Made by a program: the position numbers and the translations under genes. From Paucimonas sp. (lineage in GTDB: Bacteria > Pseudomonadota > Gammaproteobacteria > Pseudomonadales > Pseudomonadaceae): a stretch of 64,000 nucleotides of DNA. This document shows positions 8,531-15,716 of the stretch, in pieces. Below the pieces are notes generated by a model. The model made no database searches. It was not told the DNA's origin and saw only the letters and a program-made list of their open reading frames with translations. Positions within the stretch are counted from its first letter, which is position 1, and the number at the start of each line of letters is the position of its first letter. The stretch lies in NCBI GenBank assembly GCA_031253995.1, contig JAIRVG010000098.1, forward strand, positions 42,353 to 106,352, given 5' to 3'.

Positions 8531-9019
8531 ATGAAACGGATTCTTCTGGGTACTCTGTTCACCGCGGTTTCGATCAACGCCATGGCCCAGGCGCCCGGCG
8601 GTCCGGACTGCGGTTGGGGCAACATGCTGTTCGAAGGCCAACGCGGCACCCCCGCTCACTTCCTCGCTTCCACCACCAACGGCACCTCGGGCAACGCCAC
8701 CTTCGGCATGACCTCGGGCACCAACGGCTGCTCCACCAACGCGGCACTGACCTACGGCGGCAAGTCGTGGATCGCCATGAACGGCATGATGAACGAGCTC
8801 TCCGAAGACATGGCCAAGGGCCAGGGCGAAGCCCTGACCACCTACGCCGTGGTTCTCGGCGTGGCACCTGAAGACCGCGCGCACTTCGCCGCCGTCACCC
8901 ACCAGCACTTCCAGGACATCTTCAAGACCGCGGACACCACCGCCGAAGACGTCCACACCAACACCCTCGCCGTGCTCAAGTCCGACGCACGCCTGGCCAA
9001 GTACGCCACTCCGGCCTGA
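8531..9019 (+). CDS. DUF3015 family exported protein
   Basis: A 162-residue protein with a signal peptide (MKRILLGTLFTAVSINAMA, cleavage probably after AMA) and two cysteines in the mature part (PDCGWG and TNGCSTN) that could form a disulphide. The pattern CGWG...LFEGQRG...LASTTNGTSGN is typical of DUF3015 proteins, which are periplasmic and of unknown function. The next gene on the strand encodes a DUF4105 protein, and a strong hairpin (9037-9058) separates them, so their co-transcription is uncertain. Confidence 0.88.
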   Translation: MKRILLGTLFTAVSINAMAQAPGGPDCGWGNMLFEGQRGTPAHFLASTTNGTSGNATFGMTSGTNGCSTNAALTYGGKSWIAMNGMMNELSEDMAKGQGEALTTYAVVLGVAPEDRAHFAAVTHQHFQDIFKTADTTAEDVHTNTLAVLKSDARLAKYATPA

Positions 9020-9036
9020 GGCTGACGTTGCGTCAT

Positions 9037-9058
9037 CCCGCCCCGACCCCGGGGCGGG
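9037..9058 (+). terminator. GC-rich hairpin after the DUF3015 gene
   Basis: A nine-bp perfect stem CCCGCCCCG / CGGGGCGGG with loop ACCC, starting 18 bp after the stop. The following U tract is weak (CTGTTG), so it may act as an attenuator or mRNA stabiliser rather than a full terminator. Confidence 0.6.
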
Positions 9059-9100
9059 CTGTTGATCCCTATCGGCTTCATCGAGAAGTAGTTGCCCGAC

Positions 9101-10954
9101 ATGCTCAAACGCCTCGCCTACCTGGCGCTCTGTGCCTGTGCCCCGCTGCACGCGGCACCTTTCATGGACGAATCGCGTCTGCAACGGCTGGCCGCCGATC
9201 CTTACTGGATCGCCCTCGGTCATTACGAGACGGGCAAGCTGGGCGGCTGGCGCAGCTATGTCGATGACGACCGCTTCTTCCTCGCCGAAGACGGCGCGCA
9301 CCATCCCGACCGCGAACTGGCGGCCACCGTGCAGGCCCTGTACGAACCGGCCAGCAAGGGCGACAAGCATGCCCAGTGCGTCTATCCGGCGCGAACCCGC
9401 TGGCTGCGCGAGCAACTGCAACTCACCGACCTGCCCGCCCCCGACTGCGCCGAATACACCGCGTGGTTCAAGGACGTGTCACCCCACAGCGCGGTGCTGA
9501 TCTTCCCCGCCGCCTATTTGAACAGCCCATCGTCGATGTTCGGCCACACCCTGCTACGCATCGACCAGGCCGACGTGCAGAGCAACGAGACCGCCCTGCT
9601 CAGCTACGCGGTCAACTTCGGTGCCTATATCGAAGGCAACGACAACAGCATCCTCTACGCCTGGAAGGGCCTGATGGGCGGTTATCCCGGCCTGTTCGCC
9701 TTCGTCCCCTACCAGGAGAAACTCTCCGAATACCGCAGCCTGGAAAACCGCGACCTGTGGGAATACCGGCTGAACCTTTCGCCCGAGGAAACCGGGCGCA
9801 TGGTCGAGCATATCTGGGAGCTCAAGCAGATCCGCTTCGACTACTTCTTCTTCGACGAGAACTGCTCCTACCGCCTGCTGGAACTGCTCCAAGTGGCACG
9901 CCCGAGCCTGGACCTGACCTCGCACTTCCCGCTCACCGCCATCCCCACCGACACGGTCAAGGCGGTGAAGCACGCCGGCCTGGTGGAGCGGGTGGATTAC
10001 CGGCCGTCACGGGAGCGCGAGCTGCTGGCCCGTGCCGAGCCACTGGACAAGAACGAGCAGCAACAGGTGCTGAGCCTCGCCGCCGACACCGGTCATTTGC
10101 AGAGCCCCGACTTCACCGCCCTGCCCAAGCCGCGCCAGGCACTGGTGCAGGACGCCGCCTATCGCCTGGAGCGTTACCGCGCCACTGGCCAGGAGCGCGA
10201 TCCGGCCCAGGCCAAGCGTAGTTTCGAGCTGCTGCGGGCAATCAACCGCAACCCGCCGCCACCGCTGGAGGTCGAACGGCCTGGGCTGCCCGAGGATGGC
10301 CATGAGTCGCGCACCTGGCAGCTCGGCGTCGGTACTCGCGAGGACCGCGCCTTCGCCGAATACGGCCTGCGCATGGCCTATCACGACCTCAACGACAACG
10401 CCTACGGATTCCCGCTGGGGGCGCAGATCGAGATCCTCCAGCTCAAGCTGCGCCAGTACGAGGGCAACGACTGGCAGGTACAGCGCCTGGACCTGGCGAC
10501 CATCCGTTCCCTGACCCCGCGCAACGACCTGCTCAAGCCATGGTCCTGGCAGGTGGCCGGTGGCCTGGAGCGGGTGCCGGGCAAGCATGACGACGAGGTG
10601 CTGGTCAGCCATGTCAACGGCGGTGCCGGCGGCACCTGGGCGCTGGGCGACGACATGCTCGGCTTTGCCCTGGGGACGGTGCGGGTCGAGCATCACAACG
10701 ATTTCGCCCAGTTCATCGCACCGGCGGCGGGGTTCAATACCGGGTTGCTGTGGCGCAACGGACTGGGGAACCTGACGGTCGAGGCCAAGGGGGATTACTT
10801 CACCAATGGCGAAGTGCGGCGTAGTTTGAGCCTGAACCAGCAGTGGGAATTGAGTGACAGCCTTGGCTTGCGCCTGAGCGCCAGGCGCGAGTTCAGCCAG
10901 CTGGCGACGGCGCAGAACGAGGTGATGCTGGAGTTGAAGTGGTACAACTATTGA
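9101..10954 (+). CDS. DUF4105 family exported/outer-membrane protein
   Basis: A protein of 617 residues with a signal peptide (MLKRLAYLALCACAPLHA). The central part carries the DUF4105 features (NSPSSMFGHTLLRID, YAVNFGAY, FFFDENCSYRLLELL), including a conserved Cys and His that recall papain-like or NlpC-like folds. The C-terminal ~200 residues alternate hydrophobic and polar residues and end in LELKWYNY, consistent with an outer-membrane beta-strand region. Function is unknown. A TTG at 9092 is an in-frame alternative start three codons upstream. The GAGAAG ribosome binding site is 3 nt from TTG but 12 nt from the ATG, so the start is unsettled. Confidence 0.85.
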   Translation: MLKRLAYLALCACAPLHAAPFMDESRLQRLAADPYWIALGHYETGKLGGWRSYVDDDRFFLAEDGAHHPDRELAATVQALYEPASKGDKHAQCVYPARTRWLREQLQLTDLPAPDCAEYTAWFKDVSPHSAVLIFPAAYLNSPSSMFGHTLLRIDQADVQSNETALLSYAVNFGAYIEGNDNSILYAWKGLMGGYPGLFAFVPYQEKLSEYRSLENRDLWEYRLNLSPEETGRMVEHIWELKQIRFDYFFFDENCSYRLLELLQVARPSLDLTSHFPLTAIPTDTVKAVKHAGLVERVDYRPSRERELLARAEPLDKNEQQQVLSLAADTGHLQSPDFTALPKPRQALVQDAAYRLERYRATGQERDPAQAKRSFELLRAINRNPPPPLEVERPGLPEDGHESRTWQLGVGTREDRAFAEYGLRMAYHDLNDNAYGFPLGAQIEILQLKLRQYEGNDWQVQRLDLATIRSLTPRNDLLKPWSWQVAGGLERVPGKHDDEVLVSHVNGGAGGTWALGDDMLGFALGTVRVEHHNDFAQFIAPAAGFNTGLLWRNGLGNLTVEAKGDYFTNGEVRRSLSLNQQWELSDSLGLRLSARREFSQLATAQNEVMLELKWYNY

Positions 10955-10971
10955 GTTTGATGTCGCTCTTC

Positions 10972-11006
10972 AGGGCGTCATCGCTGGCAAGCCAGCTCCC
11001 ACAGGG
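10972..11006. repeat. Single REP element
   Basis: One copy of the REP core (GTCATCGCTGGCAAGCCAGC then TCCCACAGGG) just after the DUF4105 gene. It is an unpaired copy. Confidence 0.85.
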
Positions 11007-11107
11007 TCCGAGTCGCTGCGGTCCGGTCAGCGAGAGTTTCACGGCCTTTTGACGGCACGCTGACAATCCCCCTCCTAGACTTTCCCCATCCTGTGGAGAG
11101 TCTTGCG

Positions 11108-11455
11108 ATGCGCTGGTACTGGGTTGTAGCTGTGCTGTTCCTGGCGGGTTGCCAATCGACCCACCAGCAATTGATCGAGAAGGGTTATCCACCGGCCTAT
11201 GCCGATGGCTTCCAGGACGGCTGCGGCAGTGGCCGCCAGGCCGCCGGGGTGATGGCCGGGGAGTTCCGCAAGGACGTCCCGCGCTACCTGCACAACCGCC
11301 AGTACGAAACCGGCTGGGACGACGGCTTCCGCCAGTGCCAGGCCATGCGCGAGAACCAGGACCAGCAGAACTACTACAACCGCCACTGGGACGAACGCGA
11401 AGAACGCTGGCAACAGGAAAAGGACCAGGGCGCGGCCCGGGTCTATCGGCGTTGA
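11108..11455 (+). CDS. Small hypothetical lipoprotein
   Basis: A 115-residue protein with a lipoprotein signal sequence MRWYWVVAVLFLAGC, in which the lipobox LAGC puts the lipidated cysteine at residue 15. The mature part is polar, rich in Asp, Arg, Gln and Tyr (DGFQDGCGSGRQAAG, YETGWDDGFRQCQ), with repeated GW/DG-F motifs and two further cysteines. I know of no function. The start was chosen at ATG 11108, seven bases after GGAGAG; an in-frame GTG at 11093 would spoil the signal peptide. The GreA/GreB-like gene starts 71 bp downstream, so the two may be co-transcribed. Confidence 0.8.
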   Translation: MRWYWVVAVLFLAGCQSTHQQLIEKGYPPAYADGFQDGCGSGRQAAGVMAGEFRKDVPRYLHNRQYETGWDDGFRQCQAMRENQDQQNYYNRHWDEREERWQQEKDQGAARVYRR

Positions 11456-11526
11456 AAGGGTCGCAATCGGGCATCCACTGAAACCGCGCACCTGCCAGCA
11501 TGGTCTTCTGGCAAAGGAGACCAGCA

Positions 11527-12030
11527 ATGAGCCGAGCATTCGTCAACGAGGACCAGGCCGCGGCCCAGGCCAGCCAGCCGGTGGAGCGCAAGGTCAGCGA
11601 CCAGCCCAACTACGTCACCGCCCAGGGCCTCGCCGCCTTGCAGCAGCGCGTGGCCGAACTCAATCGCCTGCGCAGCGACCTGCTCGCCCAGGGCGAACGC
11701 GCCGACAAGCAGACCCTGGCCGACACCGAACGCGACCTGCGCTACTTCAGCGCACGGCAACAGAGTGCCCAGGTAGTACCGGCGGCGACATCACGGGACA
11801 AGGTACAGATCGGCAGCCGGGTAACCTACGTCGATGAGCAGGACCGGCAACATGTGGTTCAACTGGTGGGGGAAGACCAGGCCGACATCGCTGCCGGCCT
11901 GGTCAACTGGGGTTCCCCGTTGGGCCGGGCACTGCTGGGAGCAGCACCCGGTGACGAGGTTGTGTGGCGACGACCGGCGGGCGATCAGGCGATCGAGGTC
12001 GTCACCATCGAGCCAGGGCTCGAAACTTAA
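11527..12030 (+). CDS. GreA/GreB family transcription factor, divergent
   Basis: A 167-residue protein starting MSRAFVNEDQAAAQ. A predicted coiled-coil hairpin (about residues 30-85) is followed by a GreA/GreB-type C-terminal FKBP-like domain (VQIGSRVTYVD, VGEDQADIAAGLVNWGSPLGRALLGAAPGDEVVW). In true Gre factors the coiled-coil tip carries GDLSENA(D/E)Y, whose acidic residues stimulate RNA polymerase cleavage. Here the tip reads GERADKQTLADTE, so cleavage activity is doubtful and an anti-Gre or other RNAP secondary-channel role is possible. The start is set by AAGGAG eight bases upstream. The stop TAA overlaps the stop of gdhA on the other strand. Confidence 0.85.
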   Translation: MSRAFVNEDQAAAQASQPVERKVSDQPNYVTAQGLAALQQRVAELNRLRSDLLAQGERADKQTLADTERDLRYFSARQQSAQVVPAATSRDKVQIGSRVTYVDEQDRQHVVQLVGEDQADIAAGLVNWGSPLGRALLGAAPGDEVVWRRPAGDQAIEVVTIEPGLET

Positions 12031-13364
12031 ACCACGCCCTGGGCCAGCATGGCGTCGGCGACTTTCACGAAGCCGGCGATGTTGGCGCCTTTCACGTAGT
12101 TGATACGGCCGTTTTCCTCACCGTAGTGCACGCAGGCATGGTGGATAGACTGCATGATGTTGTGCAGCTTGCTGTCCACTTCACCGGCAGTCCACAGCAG
12201 GCGCATGGCGTTCTGCGACATTTCCAGGCCGCTGACCGCAACGCCACCGGCGTTGGACGCCTTGCCCGGGGCGAAGAGGATGCCGGCTTCGATGAACAGG
12301 TCGACCGCTTCCAGGGTGGTCGGCATGTTGGCGCCTTCCGCTACGCAGATGCAACCGTTGGCCAGCAGCGCGCGGGCGTCGTCCAGGTCCAGTTCGTTCT
12401 GCGTGGCGCACGGCAGGGCGATGTCGCACGGCAGGCTCCATGGGCGCTGGCCGGCACGGAATTCCAGGCCGAACTGGGTCGCCAGTTCGCTCAGGCGGCC
12501 GCGCTTGACGTTCTTCAGCTCCATCAGCGCGTCCCACTGGGCATCGGTCAGGCCGGCTTCGGCGAACAGGGTGCCTTCGGAGTCGGACAGCGAGATGACC
12601 TTGCCGCCCAGGTCCATGACCTTGCGCGCGGCGTACTGGGCGACGTTGCCGGAGCCGGAGATGGCGACGCGGCGGCCGTCGATGCGCTTGTCTTCACGCT
12701 TGAGCATTTCCTCGGCGAAGTACACGCAGCCGTAGCCGGTGGCTTCCGGACGGATCAGGCTGCCGCCGTAGTTCATGCCCTTGCCGGTCAGCACGGAAGT
12801 GAACTGGTTGGCCAGGCGCTTGTACTGGCCGAACATGAAGCCGATTTCCCGCGCGCCCACGCCGATATCACCGGCCGGTACGTCAAGGTCGGCACCGATG
12901 TGGCGGTACAGCTCGCTCATGAAGGCCTGGCAGAAGCGCATGACTTCGGCATCGCTCTTGCCCTTCGGATCGAAGTCGGAGCCGCCCTTGCCGCCGCCCA
13001 TGGGCAGGGAAGTCAGGGAGTTCTTGAACACCTGCTCGAAAGCCAGGAACTTCAGCACGCCGATGTTCACCGACGGGTGGAAGCGCAGGCCGCCCTTGTA
13101 TGGGCCGATGGCGCTGCTCATCTGGATGCGGTAGCCGCGGTTGACCTGGACCTTGCCTGCGTCGTCGACCCAGGACACACGGAACAGGACAGCACGCTCA
13201 GGCTCGACCATGCGTTCGAGGATGCCGGCTTCGAGGTAGTGCGGGTTGGCTTCGAGGAAAGGCCAGAGGCTGCGCAGGACTTCTTCCACAGCCTGGTGGA
13301 ATTCGGGTTGGGCAGGATCGCGTTGTTTCAGACGCGCGAGGAAGTGATCGACAGATTCAGTCAT
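12027..13364 (-). CDS. gdhA: NADP-specific glutamate dehydrogenase
   Basis: A 445-residue hexameric-type glutamate dehydrogenase that interconverts 2-oxoglutarate plus ammonia and glutamate. Recognisable segments are the substrate-binding KGGLRFHPSVN, the catalytic lysine region LPMGGGKGGSDFDPKGKSD, and the nucleotide-binding VAISGSGNVAQYAARK. Length equals the classical NADP enzyme of enteric bacteria. The start is at MTESVDHFLARLKQRD (13364); the longer open frame upstream crosses A/T-rich promoter DNA. Its stop overlaps that of the GreA/GreB-like gene tail to tail. Confidence 0.96.
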   Translation of the reverse strand: MTESVDHFLARLKQRDPAQPEFHQAVEEVLRSLWPFLEANPHYLEAGILERMVEPERAVLFRVSWVDDAGKVQVNRGYRIQMSSAIGPYKGGLRFHPSVNIGVLKFLAFEQVFKNSLTSLPMGGGKGGSDFDPKGKSDAEVMRFCQAFMSELYRHIGADLDVPAGDIGVGAREIGFMFGQYKRLANQFTSVLTGKGMNYGGSLIRPEATGYGCVYFAEEMLKREDKRIDGRRVAISGSGNVAQYAARKVMDLGGKVISLSDSEGTLFAEAGLTDAQWDALMELKNVKRGRLSELATQFGLEFRAGQRPWSLPCDIALPCATQNELDLDDARALLANGCICVAEGANMPTTLEAVDLFIEAGILFAPGKASNAGGVAVSGLEMSQNAMRLLWTAGEVDSKLHNIMQSIHHACVHYGEENGRINYVKGANIAGFVKVADAMLAQGVV

Positions 13365-13501
13365 GAGTAGACATCTCACCGAGGGAGTTGGACTTTTTGG
13401 TTTTTTCGGGACTTTACCAAGAAGCAATCGCACTGGAACAGGGCAAGATGTCGTTTTTCTGAATTTTTTTGGTGCATTTCTGTAAATGTATACAGAATTC
13501 A

Positions 13502-13580
13502 AGGGCCTCATCGCTGGCAAGCCAGCCCACACAAGTACGGTGCTCGCAGTCCCCTGTGGGAGCTGGCTTGCCAGCGATGG
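13502..13580. repeat. Inverted REP pair (BIME)
   Basis: Two REP cores in opposite orientation (CTCATCGCTGGCAAGCCAGC and CTGTGGGAGCTGGCTTGCC) about 30 bp apart between gdhA and ettA. Confidence 0.88.
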
Positions 13581-13608
13581 GCAACCACCGACTGAACTCC
13601 AGGCACAA

Positions 13609-13634
13609 AAATGGGGCCACCAAGGGCCCCATTC
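13609..13634 (-). terminator. Terminator of ettA
   Basis: Inverted repeat AATGGGGCC / GGCCCCATT with a six-base loop. On the minus strand it is followed by TTTTTGTGCC, 20 bp after the ettA stop. Confidence 0.85.
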
Positions 13635-13654
13635 CTGTGCATCAACAACCGGCC

Positions 13655-15322
13655 TTACTGGGCCAACTTCTTGTGCCGTACCCGGTGCGGCTGGGCAGCA
13701 GCATCGCCGAGGCGTTTCTTGCGATCCGCTTCGTACTCGGTGTAGTTACCCTCGAAGAACACCGCCTGCGAGTCATCCTCATAGGCCAGGATGTGGGTCG
13801 CGACGCGGTCCAGGAACCAGCGATCGTGGGAAATCACGATGGCGGCGCCCGGGAAGTCCAGCAGGGCTTCCTCCAGCGAACGCAGGGTTTCGACGTCCAG
13901 GTCGTTGGACGGTTCGTCGAGCAGCAGGACGTTGCCGCCCTCCTTCAGGGTCAGGGCCAGGTGCAGGCGGCCACGCTCACCACCGGACAGGTCCTTGACG
14001 AACTTCTGCTGGTCGCCGCCCTTGAAGTTGAAGCGACCGACGTAGGTACGCGACGGGATCTCGTAGTTGCCGATGCGGATCTGGTCGGAACCGTCGGAGA
14101 TCTGCTGGAACACGGTCTTGCTGCCGTCCAGGTCCTCGCGGCTCTGGTCGACGCAGGCCAGTTGCACGGTTTCGCCGATCTCGATGCTGCCGGAGTCCGG
14201 TTGTTCCTTGCCCATCAGCATGCGGAACAGGGTCGATTTACCGGCACCGTTACCACCGATGACACCGACGATCGCGCCCTTGGGCATGGTGAACGACAGG
14301 TTGTCGATCAGCACGCGGTCGCCATAGCCCTTGGAGACGTTCTTGAACTCGATGACCTTGTCGCCCAGGCGCGGACCGGCCGGGATGTAGATCTCGTTGG
14401 TCTCGCTGCGCTTCTGGAATTCCTGCGACTGCATTTCCTCGAAGCGCGCCAGACGGGCCTTGGACTTGGACTGGCGGGCCTTGGCGCCTTTGCGCACCCA
14501 CTCCAGTTCTTCCTTCATGGCCTTCTCGTGGGCCGACTGCTGCTTGGATTCCTGGGCCAGACGGTCGGACTTGGCTTCCAGCCAGCCCGAGTAGTTGCCT
14601 TCGTACGGAATGCCGGCGCCGCGGTCGAGTTCGAGGATCCAGCCAGCGACGTTGTCCAGGAAGTAACGATCGTGGGTGATCGCTACCACGGTGCCCGGGA
14701 AGTCGTGGAGGAAGTGTTCCAGCCAGGCGACGGAGTCGGCGTCCAGGTGGTTGGTCGGTTCGTCGAGGAGCAGCATGTCCGGGGCGGACAGCAGCAGGCG
14801 GCACAGGGCCACGCGGCGTTTTTCACCACCGGACAGGTGCTCGACCTTGGCGTCCCAGGCTGGCAGGCGCAGGGCGTCGGCGGCGACTTCCAGCTGGCGC
14901 TCCAGGTTGTGACCGTCGCTGGCCTGCAGGATGGCTTCCAGCTTGGCCTGCTCGGCGGCCAGCTTGTCGAAGTCGGCATCCGGTTCGGCGTAGGCGGCGT
15001 AGACCTCGTCCAGGCGGGCCTGGGCGTCCTTGATCACGCTGACCGCTTCCTCGACCACTTCGCGCACGGTCTTGGCCGGATCCAGCTGCGGCTCCTGCGG
15101 CAGGTAGCCGACGTTCAGCTCGGGCATCGGACGGGCTTCGCCGTCGAACTCGGTGTCGACGCCCGCCATGATCTTCAGCAGGGTGGACTTACCCGAGCCG
15201 TTGAGGCCGAGCACGCCGATCTTGGCGCCGGGGAAGAACGACAGGGAGATGTTCTTGAGGATTTCACGCTTGGGCGGAACAACCTTGCTCAGCCGGTGCA
15301 TGGTGTAAACGTATTGAGCCAA
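13655..15322 (-). CDS. ettA: Energy-dependent translational throttle protein EttA (ABC-F)
   Basis: A 555-residue ABC-F protein that binds the ribosomal E site and gates the first elongation step according to the ATP/ADP ratio. Two ATP-binding cassettes are complete: Walker A GLNGSGKST and GGNGAGKST, signatures LSGGEKRRVALCRLLL and LSGGERGRLHLALTL, Walker B LLLDEPTNHLD and LLLDEPSNDLD. The arm and linker region between them is rich in charged residues (KARQSKSKARLARFEE). The start MAQYVYTMHRLSKVVPP is TTG at 15322, preceded by a GAGCGAGG ribosome binding site. The frame is open far upstream but that part is not EttA. A terminator-like hairpin lies 30 bp before the start. Confidence 0.95.
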   Translation of the reverse strand: MAQYVYTMHRLSKVVPPKREILKNISLSFFPGAKIGVLGLNGSGKSTLLKIMAGVDTEFDGEARPMPELNVGYLPQEPQLDPAKTVREVVEEAVSVIKDAQARLDEVYAAYAEPDADFDKLAAEQAKLEAILQASDGHNLERQLEVAADALRLPAWDAKVEHLSGGEKRRVALCRLLLSAPDMLLLDEPTNHLDADSVAWLEHFLHDFPGTVVAITHDRYFLDNVAGWILELDRGAGIPYEGNYSGWLEAKSDRLAQESKQQSAHEKAMKEELEWVRKGAKARQSKSKARLARFEEMQSQEFQKRSETNEIYIPAGPRLGDKVIEFKNVSKGYGDRVLIDNLSFTMPKGAIVGVIGGNGAGKSTLFRMLMGKEQPDSGSIEIGETVQLACVDQSREDLDGSKTVFQQISDGSDQIRIGNYEIPSRTYVGRFNFKGGDQQKFVKDLSGGERGRLHLALTLKEGGNVLLLDEPSNDLDVETLRSLEEALLDFPGAAIVISHDRWFLDRVATHILAYEDDSQAVFFEGNYTEYEADRKKRLGDAAAQPHRVRHKKLAQ

Positions 15323-15716
15323 AATGCGGACCTCGCTCGAATCGTTGGAAAAGCCCCGTCCTCGGGACAGGGCTGGAACAAACCGGGTATCGGGCCGGCG
15401 TCGCTGCGCGTGCGGGTTTTCCCGGGGCAGGAGCGCGGCGGGTACAGGCCGTGGCCTCACCCTTGTGCTACGGATAGTCGGAACCGCTAAGGTTACCCGA
15501 ACTGGGCGACGGCGGGCAGGGGTCAGGCCGGTGCAACCCTTACCGCCGGGCGCGACGCGGGGCGGCATTCCGATGAACAGGACTGGCACTTTGCCACACT
15601 TCAGGGCATGCTAGCCGCCCTTCGGGCGTCCGGCTTATAGTGCAGCCCAGGATCGCCACCCGTGTGGTCGGCACTGACCACGCGCCGCTGTCCCAGCCTT
15701 ACCGCAGGATCACCGT
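15323..15716. other. 394-bp divergent intergenic region between ettA and morA
   Basis: No convincing gene is seen here. It must hold the promoters of ettA (minus) and morA (plus). The ettA leader contains the terminator-like hairpin at 15352-15374. The rest is GC-rich, and the EttA reading frame stays open through much of it on the minus strand, but the composition is proline- and arginine-rich and unlike a conserved protein. Confidence 0.6.
15352..15374 (-). promoter_or_regulatory. Terminator-like hairpin in the ettA leader
   Basis: On the minus strand AGCCCTGTCC-CGA-GGACGGGGCT forms a ten-position stem with one mismatch, followed directly by UUUU and then the ettA ribosome binding site. 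No gene lies upstream on this strand, so it cannot be the end of another transcription unit and may act as an attenuator. Confidence 0.6.

Noticed and set aside
13481..13500. TGTAAATGTATACAGAATTC before gdhA as a third GntR-type site
   Set aside because: The core is ATGTATACAG, not TTGTATACAA; the palindrome is shorter and lies 120 bp from the start, so the match is weak.
15323..15589. In-frame N-terminal extension of ettA
   Set aside because: The open frame has Pro/Arg-rich sequence unlike EttA, crosses a terminator-like hairpin, and the TTG at 15322 with its ribosome binding site gives the family length.
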